Shown here one piece after another: positions 1-6,835 of a DNA stretch of 48,687 bases. This DNA is from Gemmiger sp. An120. Its GTDB lineage: Bacteria > Bacillota > Clostridia > Oscillospirales > Ruminococcaceae. The stretch spans positions 1-48,687 of the forward strand of contig NZ_NFLN01000020.1 of NCBI RefSeq assembly GCF_002160955.1. The letters are read 5' to 3'. Made by a program: the position numbers and the translations under genes. Numbering within the stretch: position 1 is the first letter of the stretch; each line of letters begins with the position of its first letter. Below the pieces are notes generated by a model. It did not search any database and was not told the origin of the DNA. It saw only the letters and a program-made list of their open reading frames with translations.

Positions 1-39
1 CTTGGCAAGGTGGCGCTCTACCAGATGAGCTAAAGCCGC
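1..39 (-). tRNA. tRNA-Gly (GCC), 3' part outside the window
   Basis: The 5' half of a tRNA reads on the minus strand from 39 down to the window edge: acceptor start GCGGCTT, D-arm TAGCTC...GAGC, then the anticodon stem CCACC and loop TTGCCAA, giving anticodon GCC (glycine). The T-arm and 3' end lie beyond position 1. It is 4 bases downstream of tRNA-Phe and is probably cotranscribed with it. Confidence 0.9.
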
Positions 40-43
40 AAAA

Positions 44-119
44 TGGTGCCTCCGATCGGAATCGAACCAATGACACGGGGATTTTCAGTCCCCTGCTCTA
101 CCAACTGAGCTACAGAGGC
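44..119 (-). tRNA. tRNA-Phe (GAA)
   Basis: Complete minus-strand cloverleaf with encoded CCA. The acceptor GCCTCTG pairs with CGGAGGC (one G-T), the anticodon stem is GGGGA/TCCCC, and the loop CTGAAAA gives anticodon GAA. The T-loop GGTTCGATTCC is canonical. It is the first gene of a tRNA cluster that continues out of the window. Confidence 0.97.
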
Positions 120-142
120 CTGTCTGCCGTTGCAGCTTAATC

Positions 143-171
143 AGTATATCGCGCCCGGCAGAATTTGTCAA
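143..171 (-). promoter_or_regulatory. Promoter of the tRNA-Phe/tRNA-Gly cluster
   Basis: On the minus strand TTGACA (171-166) is followed after exactly 17 bases by TATACT (148-143), 24 bases before the first tRNA base. The strength fits a stable-RNA promoter. Confidence 0.85.
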
Positions 172-283
172 TACCTTTTTTGAATATTTTTTCTTTTCTT
201 AGTATAGAAAGGCACCAGCGCTGTGTTTGACTGCGCCCGGCGAGACAAACAGGTCGGGGGAAACAACAGAAATTATGATGTAC

Positions 284-708
284 TCAATGTTTTAGACTGT
301 TTCGCAGTTCTGACATTTTACTATATCCATTTTCATCCTCGATATCCAAAGAAAGAATACTCATAGTTTCAATGAGCTCTGAAATATGCGATTGACTGAT
401 TTCGGGGCGCAATACCAAATAGCCATATACTTCATTGCAGAAAGTGTAGTTGACGGCTTTATCTGTTCCTTCCGTCAATGAATAGTATGCTTGCTGAAAA
501 GAGCGAAAGGCGGCAACCCCATACCAATAGCTGCTTTCGCAACCATCCGTCTGATATTCCGTAAACTGAGCACAAGCATCAGCGGCACTGGCCTGTGCCA
601 ATGCCCTGATATCATTCTTATCATTTTTTTGGCTTTGCCAGAGCAGCGCAAAGATTAAAGTGGAAATGGAAAGGCAAACGATTAAAAAACTTCAAATCGC
701 TTTTTCAT
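284..708 (-). pseudogene. Small membrane-anchored protein of unknown function, frameshifted near its start
   Basis: A good ATG at 708, with AGGGG upstream, opens the reading frame MKKRFEVF and then meets TAA. Adding one T to the T6 run just before that stop restores one continuous frame of about 141 residues: a short basic start, a hydrophobic segment (FLIVCLSISTLIFALLW) at about residues 8-24, and a soluble C-terminal part ending at 284. The open part in the second frame has only a weak TTG start at 601, so the frame is best read as one gene with a 1-base deletion. The deletion could be real, or a homopolymer sequencing error. The layout suggests a single-pass membrane protein with its C-terminus outside. 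I do not recognise the family. It lies outside the island, between the displaced tRNA-Pro terminator and tRNA-Phe. Confidence 0.6.
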
Positions 709-847
709 ATTGTGAACCCCTTTCCCTATATACCGGACCGCATTTACAAACAATACTAGAATTTCTGATCAATAATCTTTATAAATAGAAACATACCACA
801 CTCTAAACAATTTTACTATCCCATTGGCAAGAGAGCGGACCAATAAC

Positions 848-883
848 AAAAATACCGCAGAGGAGAAATCCTCTGCGGTATTT
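848..883 (-). terminator. Terminator, probably the original one of tRNA-Pro
   Basis: A perfect 15-bp stem (850-864 with 869-883) with a GAAA tetraloop, followed on the minus strand by five T. It directly follows a copy of the last bases of tRNA-Pro (CACTCCGACCA on the minus strand), so it looks like the native tRNA-Pro terminator displaced by the island. Confidence 0.8.
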
Positions 884-893
884 GGTCGGAGTG
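883..893 (+). repeat. Left attachment repeat (copy of the tRNA-Pro 3' end)
   Basis: TGGTCGGAGTG is identical to 16255-16265, the 3' end of tRNA-Pro including its CCA. Both copies are directly flanked by a terminator-like hairpin, as expected when an element inserts into a tRNA 3' end and rebuilds it. Confidence 0.6.
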
Positions 894-908
894 TCATTTA
901 AGGATCTG
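894..908 (+). repeat. Left inverted repeat just inside the island
   Basis: TCATTTAAGGATCTG matches the reverse complement of 16231-16245 at 14 of 15 positions. It directly abuts the left attachment repeat and its partner lies 9 bases inside the right one. It may be a recombinase binding arm. Confidence 0.5.
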
Positions 909-980
909 TGGAAATCCAGTAATATCAATGGTTTGCAAGCAGCAAGCAAGGCTTTTATCCTTAATTAGAAATTAGAGTTC

Positions 981-1029
981 AAAAGGGCCTCTGCTTTTCA
1001 ATATAATTGTTCAAAAAGCAGAAGCCCTT
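981..1029 (-). terminator. Terminator of the Lon-like/membrane protein pair
   Basis: A 16-base arm AAGGGCCTCTGCTTTT (983-998) pairs with AAAAGCAGAAGCCCTT (1014-1029) with one mismatch. On the minus strand it ends in four T, 5 bases after the stop of the upstream gene. Confidence 0.75.
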
Positions 1030-1033
1030 GAAG

Positions 1034-1959
1034 TTAATCATTGTCTCGATCTGCGGATTCCATAAGTTCAATTATTCTTCCTTTGCATTCAATAAGTTTA
1101 TCCCACTGCTCCTCTCCATACCGTTTTTTATATTTTTTCAATATTTCCATCGCATCTTCAACAGCATGGCGGTTGTTAACACAAAATCCTTTCCTTTGAA
1201 GCTTTAAATCATATTTGCTAGCTTTTTTTAGTTCGGATTCCGTTAATAAGCCAAAAATATCTCCAGAAATTTTTAACATGTGATGAGATAAATCTATGGT
1301 TCGTTGACCCAGATGCTCTGTGCGAAGAGAAGACTGGGAAACTTCAGTGATAAATACCGCCAGTTCTTTGAAATATAACTCTGGTGTTCCAGTTTCAGCG
1401 GCTGCTTTAACGGCCTGATTAAAGGGCTCATTTTTGGTTCCATCTTCAAATGTAGTCATCATACTGCGATTTAAGACACTGGAAGATATAGTTCTTTTTG
1501 CTGCTTCCGTAATATAGAAAGATAGTTTTGAGAAAGCTTTTCCTAAAAAGGGCAATTTGGCGGTTATTACTCTCTCTGCATCTTGGAGATCTTTAATCAA
1601 ACCTTTGATCTGTGTGACCTCAACACACTGCTTGAGTCCTGAATAAATTGCTAATCCTTTATAGTTATGGGAAGCTTCATCATTAAGTAGAAACTCAGAA
1701 AAATCTTCTAAAGATTGATCAGCAGAATATAATGATTTCAATTCTTCAGCTACACTATTTCCGATAGCAGCAAAGAATGGTTCTGTAAGCAAGAAATTAA
1801 TATCGTGGCAGATTTGCGGTACTTGGATTATGCTATTTTTGATTTGCAAAAAATACGATCTTCATTTGCTTTTCGATACACATGAATTGCCCACAAAACT
1901 GATGCTACTGTTGCTATTGCAGTTAATGCCTGCATTGCAATATCAAGGTACTCTATCAT
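1034..1959 (-). pseudogene. Single-pass membrane protein of unknown function, frameshifted in a T-run
   Basis: A GTG-free, well-placed ATG at 1959 (GGGGGGCG upstream) opens a frame with a hydrophobic N-terminal helix at about residues 5-30 and then stops after 43 codons. The longer frame (1034-1849) has only a TTG start, which sits on the same T6 run (1848-1853). With one extra T the two frames join into about 308 residues: a membrane anchor, a charged linker (RKANEDRIF) and a largely helical cytoplasmic domain. No catalytic motif is visible and I do not recognise the family. The start lies 17 bases after the stop of the Lon-like ATPase, so the two are one operon. The low GC and AT-rich codons differ from the chromosomal part, in line with its place in the island. 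It could be a programmed slippage site, a real null allele or a sequencing error. Confidence 0.55.
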
Positions 1960-1975
1960 GCAATCGCCCCCCAAT

Positions 1976-2821
1976 TTAATCATAATTCAGTGGAATTTTG
2001 AGCTTTTTTCGTTTGCTTACGTTTTTATTTGGCAACTTTTTTTCTAGTTCGCTATCATTGTGTGTAAGACGATTAAATTCTGCGATGCTTATTTTCGAAG
2101 AAACTGTATTTCCCAGATATGTTTCTGTAATTACTGATTCAATAGCTAGTTTTAACAAACGCTTAAGGGCTCGTATACCTGGTTCATGAGCATGATTGTC
2201 TATAATGTATTCAATAAGCTCTTTTGTAAACTCTACCCCTAAATCTTCAATACGATAATCTTTAATAAGAGACGGTATGAGATATTTGTTTGCGATAATT
2301 ATTTTTTCTTCACGCGTATATCCTTTGAGCTTAATGATTTCTAAGCGATTCAAAAGAATAGGCGAGAGAGCTTGGAGTGAATTAGCAGTTGCAACAAAAA
2401 CGATATTTGACAAATCTATTGGTACAGAGATTAAATCATCAATAAATCTACTTCTATTGCTATCGAGAATATCAAGCAAGACATACGCTGGATCTCCATT
2501 ATTAGAGGAACTCCCCATTTTATCGATTTCATCAAGAAGTATTAGAGGAGAAAAGGTGCCCGTTTGTATAATTCCTTCCACGATGCGCCCCGGTTTAGGT
2601 GATTGGTAATTTGTGTCATACCCCCGTAATGGTCCTGCATCAGACATACCAGCTAATGATATTTTAAAAAATTTCCTTTTCATAGCGATGGCTATTGATT
2701 CGGCTATCGAAGTTTTACCAACGCCAGGAGGCCCGACAAGCAATAAAACATCGCCATATGAAAGACCTAGATGTTTTTGGCATGCAATATATCTCAAAAT
2801 CTGATCTTTTATAGGTTGCAT
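1976..2821 (-). CDS. Stand-alone Lon-type AAA+ ATPase without protease domain, 5' end missing
   Basis: The protein matches the ATPase module of Lon: Walker A GPPGVGKTS (about residues 31-39), the Lon-specific pore/RGY-NYQSPKPGR region (about 66-80), Walker B LILLDEIDKM (about 93-102), sensor 1 ATAN, arginine finger LLNRLE and the C-terminal helical HEPGIRALKRLL segment. It stops after this module with a lysine-rich tail, so the Ser-Lys protease domain is absent. Lon-like sequence continues upstream of the ATG in the same frame (codons for HYG, as in the Lon linker) up to TGA at about 2876. No start codon or well-spaced ribosome binding site is found there, so the 5' end was probably cut off when the neighbouring transposon module arrived. 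It may be inactive or start weakly at 2821. Next gene in the operon: the membrane protein at 1959-1034. Role unknown. Confidence 0.65.
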   Translation of the reverse strand: MQPIKDQILRYIACQKHLGLSYGDVLLLVGPPGVGKTSIAESIAIAMKRKFFKISLAGMSDAGPLRGYDTNYQSPKPGRIVEGIIQTGTFSPLILLDEIDKMGSSSNNGDPAYVLLDILDSNRSRFIDDLISVPIDLSNIVFVATANSLQALSPILLNRLEIIKLKGYTREEKIIIANKYLIPSLIKDYRIEDLGVEFTKELIEYIIDNHAHEPGIRALKRLLKLAIESVITETYLGNTVSSKISIAEFNRLTHNDSELEKKLPNKNVSKRKKLKIPLNYD

Positions 2822-2875
2822 GCCATAGTGTGATGCCTCTAGGGTCTCCTTTGCATCTGTGCAGGAGTCGGTTCA

Positions 2876-3252
2876 AAACGGTTTGGTTGCTATGAGAAAA
2901 TATTTGAAAAAAGTTCTTTGATTGACCCTGCCACAGAGCCGTTTTTTGTCCTTGGTATATGAGAGGAGTAACATCCGATCAACAACTGAATAGCGGCGGC
3001 CCCGAGCTATAGAGCGGGGAGCCAGGCGGCGGGTGCGCTGTGACTTCTCCGACAGAAGAACGAGCGAACAACACCAGCGCCGCAAGTGGGACAAGCCACC
3101 CCACGGCCACGATCCGCAGCCGGACAAGCTGGCCGCTTGCCCCTCCGGGCCGCCGCCCCCCTCGGGAGCGTCATACTGAGTATTGCTGTCTTATGACGGG
3201 CCAAGGAAATGAGCGTGGCGCTCCCGAAACTTTTATCAAGGAGGAAACCGAC
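2876..3252. other. Junction between Lon-like gene and transposon module
   Basis: No complete gene is supported. The left part (2876-2980) is AT-rich and anonymous. From about 2985 the composition jumps to high GC. An open plus-strand frame ending at TGA 3177-3179 encodes a basic, Pro-rich tail (motif RRTSEQHQRRKWDKPPHG) that may be the 3' remnant of a mobilisation-type gene. I cannot name it. The left end of the TnpW/recombinase module should lie near 2870-2990. Confidence 0.4.
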
Positions 3253-3453
3253 ATGAAACATGATCCCAAACTGGCGGTCTTGCTTGCCCAGCCGTGGAGC
3301 AACAACGCCTGCCGTGGCTATGTCATCTACGCTATGGAAAACTGCGGGTTTTCTCCCACGGACATCCGGCGTGTGGTGGCGGAACTCCATGAGGTCTTTG
3401 ACTTCTGCGGGCTGGAGGAGGCCCAGCAGCACTTTGAAAACAGCTCCTACTGA
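3253..3453 (+). CDS. Small conserved protein of a TnpW/serine-recombinase transposon module
   Basis: A 66-residue protein begins at ATG 3253 behind a strong AAGGAGG. The longer open frame upstream has no comparable start. It is soluble and mixed alpha/beta, with one Cys pair region (NNACRGYVIYAMENCG) and a C-terminal acidic helix (RRVVAELHEVFDFCGLEEA). It is followed by a palindrome and a strong terminator, then by tnpW and the recombinase start. Small genes in this position occur in mobile elements of gut Firmicutes. Its function is unknown. Confidence 0.7.
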   Translation: MKHDPKLAVLLAQPWSNNACRGYVIYAMENCGFSPTDIRRVVAELHEVFDFCGLEEAQQHFENSSY

Positions 3454-3455
3454 CC

Positions 3456-3474
3456 TTGGGACAAGTTGTCCCAA
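3456..3474. repeat. 19-bp perfect palindrome after the small transposon gene
   Basis: TTGGGACAA-G-TTGTCCCAA begins two bases after the stop codon TGA (3451-3453). It may be a protein binding site or part of the following terminator region. Confidence 0.6.
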
Positions 3475-3492
3475 AGTAGAGCAAGGCAAGAG

Positions 3493-3521
3493 GGCGGCAC
3501 CGCCGAAGGTGCCGCCTTTTT
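3493..3521 (+). terminator. Rho-independent terminator
   Basis: GGCGGCACC (3493-3501) pairs perfectly with GGTGCCGCC (3508-3516), followed by five T. It ends the small gene at 3253-3453. Confidence 0.88.
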
Positions 3522-3587
3522 GCGTTTCCCCACGGGACAAGGGGGACTGTCGGTCATTGTTTCGTGTCACTCTGGAAGGAGGCCCAC

Positions 3588-3734
3588 ATGGAAGATCCCG
3601 TACCCGTCAAGGAGGAATACACCTATCAAGTCGGCAAGATCCAATTCATCGTCACGCCAGTCTACAAGGACAAAGGCGAGTCCATGCGTGACATCCTGTT
3701 GAAGCTGATGCTGGCCGATCTGGAGCCAGCCTAA
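3588..3734 (+). CDS. tnpW: Transposon-encoded TnpW-like small protein
   Basis: A 48-residue protein starts at ATG 3588 behind GGAAGGAGG. It has the TnpW pattern: an acidic start, then the strand pair YTYQVGKIQFIVTPVYK, then a helix around DILLKLMLADLE. The family (named from Tn4451-type mobilisable elements) is found next to large serine recombinases in Clostridia. Its function is unknown. Here it lies 92 bases upstream of the recombinase start, with the recombinase promoter between them. The assignment rests on motif recognition and context. Confidence 0.7.
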   Translation: MEDPVPVKEEYTYQVGKIQFIVTPVYKDKGESMRDILLKLMLADLEPA

Positions 3735-3751
3735 CTGTTCCATCGACATCC

Positions 3752-3780
3752 TTAACTCGGGCGGTCGGCAGAGGTATAAT
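3752..3780 (+). promoter_or_regulatory. Promoter of the (now split) serine recombinase gene
   Basis: TTAACT (3752-3757), 17 bases, TATAAT (3775-3780), 46 bases before the GTG start at 3827. Confidence 0.7.
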
Positions 3781-3826
3781 ATACATAGGATGAAGCCTTG
3801 CTCGGCTGCTTGGAAAGGAGGACATT

Positions 3827-3898
3827 GTGAAGCAGTCAAGCAAGAAAATCTCTACCGGCACAGCCGCCCTCTACTGCCGACTGAGCCGTGACGATAAC
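3827..3898 (+). pseudogene. Large serine recombinase, N-terminal fragment
   Basis: GTG at 3827 behind AAAGGAGG starts 24 codons that include the catalytic-serine motif of large serine recombinases (ALYCRLSRDDN, with the Ser in RLSRDD). After codon 24 the frame is lost and unrelated relaxase sequence begins. The rest of the same protein resumes at 14584. By itself the fragment cannot recombine DNA, because it lacks the rest of the catalytic fold and the DNA-binding domains. Confidence 0.85.
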
Positions 3899-5229
3899 AT
3901 CTCTGTATCAAGGACGGCGAGGAACGGGGCTTCACCGCCGCTGAGTTCAAGTCGGCGCAGGCCGAGGGCTGGGAGAAGCAATACCAGTATAAGGTGGACA
4001 AAAAGAAGGTATATATGGCCCCGTCCCAGGCTGAGAAGTACGGGTATGGGCGGGCTAGCAAATATCCGAAAAGCACAAAGTATGGGCGGCAGAATCCCAT
4101 CTCTGCGCGGTGGAACAGCGAAGAACAGCTGCTTGCCTGGAGGGAGGCGTGGGCCACAGCGGCGAACCGCTGCCTGGAGCTGGCCGGTCACGACAGCCGC
4201 ATCGATCACCGCAGCCATGCCGAGCGTGGCCTGGAGGAACGACCTACGATCCACGAGGGCGTAGTTGCCAGAGCCATGGAGAAAAAAGGTATTATCTTTG
4301 ACCGGTGTGAACTGAACCGGCAGATCAAGGCGGACAATGCCTTGCTCCGGGAGCTGAGGGGACAGGTCAAAAAGCTGGCCCAGACAGTCAAAAATACCAT
4401 CCCGGCACTTGCCGAGGCCATGGAGAATCTGCGTAAAAATCTGCTGCTGTTCTGTTATCAGCTGGGGTATCTCCGCAAGGGCAAGGAACGCCTGAACGCT
4501 TCGCTGAATACGTTGCGCCCTGCCCTCACGCAGTACAATCAGCTGGCAAAGGACATACGGAATAAGATGAAAGAACGCCGCAGTCTGCTCTCCGAGAAAA
4601 AGTCATTCCCTGCTGTCCATGTGTTCCGGCACCGGGAACTGGCGGCTAAAATTGCGGCGCTGACAGAGGATCTGGAGGAACTGTGTTCGGAAAAGAACCT
4701 GCTTCTGGCGTCGCTGGCATATTCCGAGGAAAATGCTGCCGATCAATTCCCTAAAGACATCGCTGCCATGGAGCAGAACCTGAAACGACTGGAAGAACAG
4801 GAGCAGAAATATTCCGCTGAGTTGGATGCTGCCCTGAATGAGTATGCCGGGCTTCGGGAGCAGGCCCAAGGCTTCGACCCGGTGCAGCTGCATGAAGCAA
4901 GGCATGCCATCCGCCCCGGCAAGGAGCAGGAAGCGGAGAACCGGGTACAGCAGGTTTACGGCGAGAAGTACAACCCGCTTTTGATGTTTGACAGCAAAAA
5001 GGCGGTTTCTCGGATGCTGAATGAAGATATAGAACAGCAGGCAGTACGGAGAATGGTGCGGCAGGCGCAGAAAGAGCACCCGATTTTTAAGTCAAAAAAG
5101 ATGATAAGGGACAGGAGCGGTGATGCCATTTCTGTCCCTTATCTTTTGTTATTGGTTATAGGTTTACCGTATACAGCGCAGACAGCTATCCCGCTTGGCG
5201 CAACACATCCGTCTGCGCTATTGATTTAG
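3899..5229 (+). pseudogene. MobA/MobL-type relaxase, N-terminal catalytic part missing
   Basis: From about 3907 the frame encodes the C-terminal two thirds of a MobL-family relaxase: the family signature RIDHRSHAERG...PTIHEG (about 4195-4260), then NRQIKADNALLRELR and long coiled-coil helices rich in Glu, Lys and Leu. The His-triad/Tyr nicking domain that should precede it is absent, because the sequence begins abruptly at the junction with the recombinase fragment. It therefore cannot nick an origin of transfer. The frame also reads straight through a strong terminator (5103-5147) to 5229, so its native stop has probably been lost. The first internal ATG is at 3994. It is a remnant of a mobilisable element that was part of the insert. 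Confidence 0.8.
5103..5147. terminator. Bidirectional terminator after the relaxase remnant
   Basis: GATAAGGGACAG (5103-5114) pairs with CTGTCCCTTATC (5132-5143), with TTTT on the plus side and a long T-run on the minus side. It can end both the relaxase remnant and the minus-strand kdp operon. Confidence 0.8.
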
Positions 5230-5258
5230 GGAAAACATAACAGTAAGTCGTGTTAAAA

Positions 5259-5672
5259 TCAGACATTTAACGGGAATAGAAGTTTGAGAAAAACGCGCTG
5301 GGCGTTTTGCTCGCTGTTAAAACTGAAGTATCGCCTCTCGCCGCTCCCATCGTATAGCTCAAACTCTGATTCGGATATTTTCAAGGCGTACTCCAGTTGG
5401 TTCAGGGCTGCATATACGGCCAGCTCCCATTCGATTCGGTCGTTCAGCTCCTGTGCGAAAATTCTGTCATAGATCCATGCAAATTCCTCATAATCAATTC
5501 CATTTTCCAGGAATTGCAGCCAGAGTCCGACCTTCTGCGGGAAGGATAACACGTCCAGGTAGTCCTGCTGTTCCTGATCTTCTGACAGATTCCCATAACA
5601 GTAGCAGGTACTCTGATGTAACCACGGGATGTACTCCCGTTCAAATGCCTCGCGCAGATCCCAATCTGCCAC
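5259..5672 (-). CDS. Hypothetical protein at the end of the kdp operon
   Basis: A 137-residue soluble protein starts at GTG 5672, 15 bases after the stop of the preceding gene. It is acidic and rich in aromatic residues (EFAWIYDRIF, LYDGSGERRYFSF). There is no signal peptide, membrane segment or known motif. Its place as last gene after kdpC, with short spacing, suggests cotranscription with the potassium pump. I do not recognise it and give no function. Confidence 0.65.
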   Translation of the reverse strand: MADWDLREAFEREYIPWLHQSTCYCYGNLSEDQEQQDYLDVLSFPQKVGLWLQFLENGIDYEEFAWIYDRIFAQELNDRIEWELAVYAALNQLEYALKISESEFELYDGSGERRYFSFNSEQNAQRVFLKLLFPLNV

Positions 5673-5687
5673 AAGAATCCCGCTCTG

Positions 5688-6149
5688 TCAGTCCATATGC
5701 TGACAGAGCAAGTTCACCATCGCGGCGTCCTCTGTGTTGGCACATTCAATTCGCAGGCAGAGAGAACGGATGCTGTCCGCATAGCAGCCTGAGATTGTTT
5801 TTTGAACCGCATAGAATTTCCCGTTTTGCTGGTTCAGCAACAATGCTACCGTTTCCTGTGAAGAAAGTTCTGTGCCAAAGATGCCGATTTTCCATTTTGG
5901 TCGGAGAGCAATCAGATACCCGCCAAATGTCTGCCAGAAATCCTGCTCGGAAAACGCAAAATTGCGAAAAAGGATATAGAGGCTATGCGCATCTTTTTTA
6001 ATTCCAACGCTGGTGACCGGCGTAGCCTGCGCCCAAGTGCAAAGGTCGCACAGAAATTGCAGCAGGAGTTTCCGTGTAATGTTATCCTTAAAATCGGGAA
6101 CGGGGACTTCTTCCCGCTGCGATTCTTGAGAATAGTGCATCTCCTCCAT
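5688..6149 (-). CDS. Hypothetical protein directly downstream of kdpC
   Basis: A 153-residue soluble protein starts at ATG 6149 behind GAGGTGG, 15 bases after the kdpC stop. It is predicted alpha/beta, with a central stretch FGGYLIALRPKWKIGIFGTEL and three cysteines near the C-terminal half. There are no membrane helices. It resembles no family I know. Operon position links it to the Kdp system by context only. The partner gene downstream (5672-5259) is equally anonymous, and the two may act together. Confidence 0.68.
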   Translation of the reverse strand: MEEMHYSQESQREEVPVPDFKDNITRKLLLQFLCDLCTWAQATPVTSVGIKKDAHSLYILFRNFAFSEQDFWQTFGGYLIALRPKWKIGIFGTELSSQETVALLLNQQNGKFYAVQKTISGCYADSIRSLCLRIECANTEDAAMVNLLCQHMD

Positions 6150-6164
6150 CGCCGTCCACCTCTG

Positions 6165-6818
6165 TCACAGAATTCCCATCCGCTGTGCAATCTCGATATT
6201 GACTTTGAGCACATTGACAGTCTCCTCGCCAAAGACGCCAAAGACTTTGCCCTGGGTATTTTCTGACACGATATCTTCGATCTCTTCCTCTGTAAGCCCG
6301 GACGCTTCAGCGATCCGGGGGATCTGTATTTCGGCGGAAGCCGGGGAAATGTGCGGATCCAGGCCGGAACCGGAGGCCGTCAGCAAATCGGTGGGGATAT
6401 CCTCCCGATTTACGCCGGGATTTTTCTCCAGAAATGCCTCGATGTCCGCCTCCACGCGTTCGGTCAGCGCCGGATTGGTCGCCGCGTAATTGTTGGAACC
6501 GGAACCGATTCCGGGAAATTCCGTGCCGTCATTGTAGTACAGCTTCCCATCCTCCCCTTCCACATATACATTGTAATGATACGCAGAGGGACGGCTCCAC
6601 ATATAATAATCCTCGGTAAATTCCTGGCCGACATATTCCGCGCCTACCGTTTGCCCGTTGACTGTGAGAAGATTCCCGCCTGCCTGGTGAGGGAAAATCA
6701 GGGCGGACAGCCCTGTCAGCAGGCAGGGGAACAGCAGGCCGCAGACCAGCATCAGAATAACCGTAACGCCGATTGTTTGACGTGCGCTATGTAATATACG
6801 TTTAACAGATTCTTTCAT
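6165..6818 (-). CDS. kdpC: Potassium-transporting ATPase subunit C
   Basis: A 217-residue KdpC. One N-terminal membrane helix (about residues 14-38, VTVILMLVCGLLFPCLLTGLSALIF, split here by the family's usual Pro/Cys) is followed by an extracytoplasmic domain with the conserved GQ.F....Y.WSRPSA segment and the C-terminal SASGLDPHISPASA-type motif (here GSGLDPHISPASAEIQ), then LN-like VNVLKVNIEI near the end. KdpC stabilises the KdpFABC complex and assists high-affinity K+ capture at the KdpA/KdpB interface. It lies 17 bases downstream of kdpB in the same operon. Confidence 0.95.
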   Translation of the reverse strand: MKESVKRILHSARQTIGVTVILMLVCGLLFPCLLTGLSALIFPHQAGGNLLTVNGQTVGAEYVGQEFTEDYYMWSRPSAYHYNVYVEGEDGKLYYNDGTEFPGIGSGSNNYAATNPALTERVEADIEAFLEKNPGVNREDIPTDLLTASGSGLDPHISPASAEIQIPRIAEASGLTEEEIEDIVSENTQGKVFGVFGEETVNVLKVNIEIAQRMGIL

Positions 6819-6835
6819 CCCATATCCACCTTTCT

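Larger units (their letters stand above)
709..1033. other. Gene-free stretch holding two terminators and the left island border
   Basis: No coding region is supported here. The stretch holds the presumed promoter area of the minus-strand gene that starts at 708, a terminator hairpin at 848-883, an 11-bp copy of the tRNA-Pro 3' end at 883-893, the left inverted repeat at 894-908, and a second minus-strand terminator at 981-1029. Confidence 0.6.

Noticed and set aside
2985-3179. A GC-rich open frame ending at 3179 that might be the end of a mobilisation gene
   Set aside because: It has no start, no motif I can name, and lies in a breakpoint zone. It is mentioned only in the junction entry.
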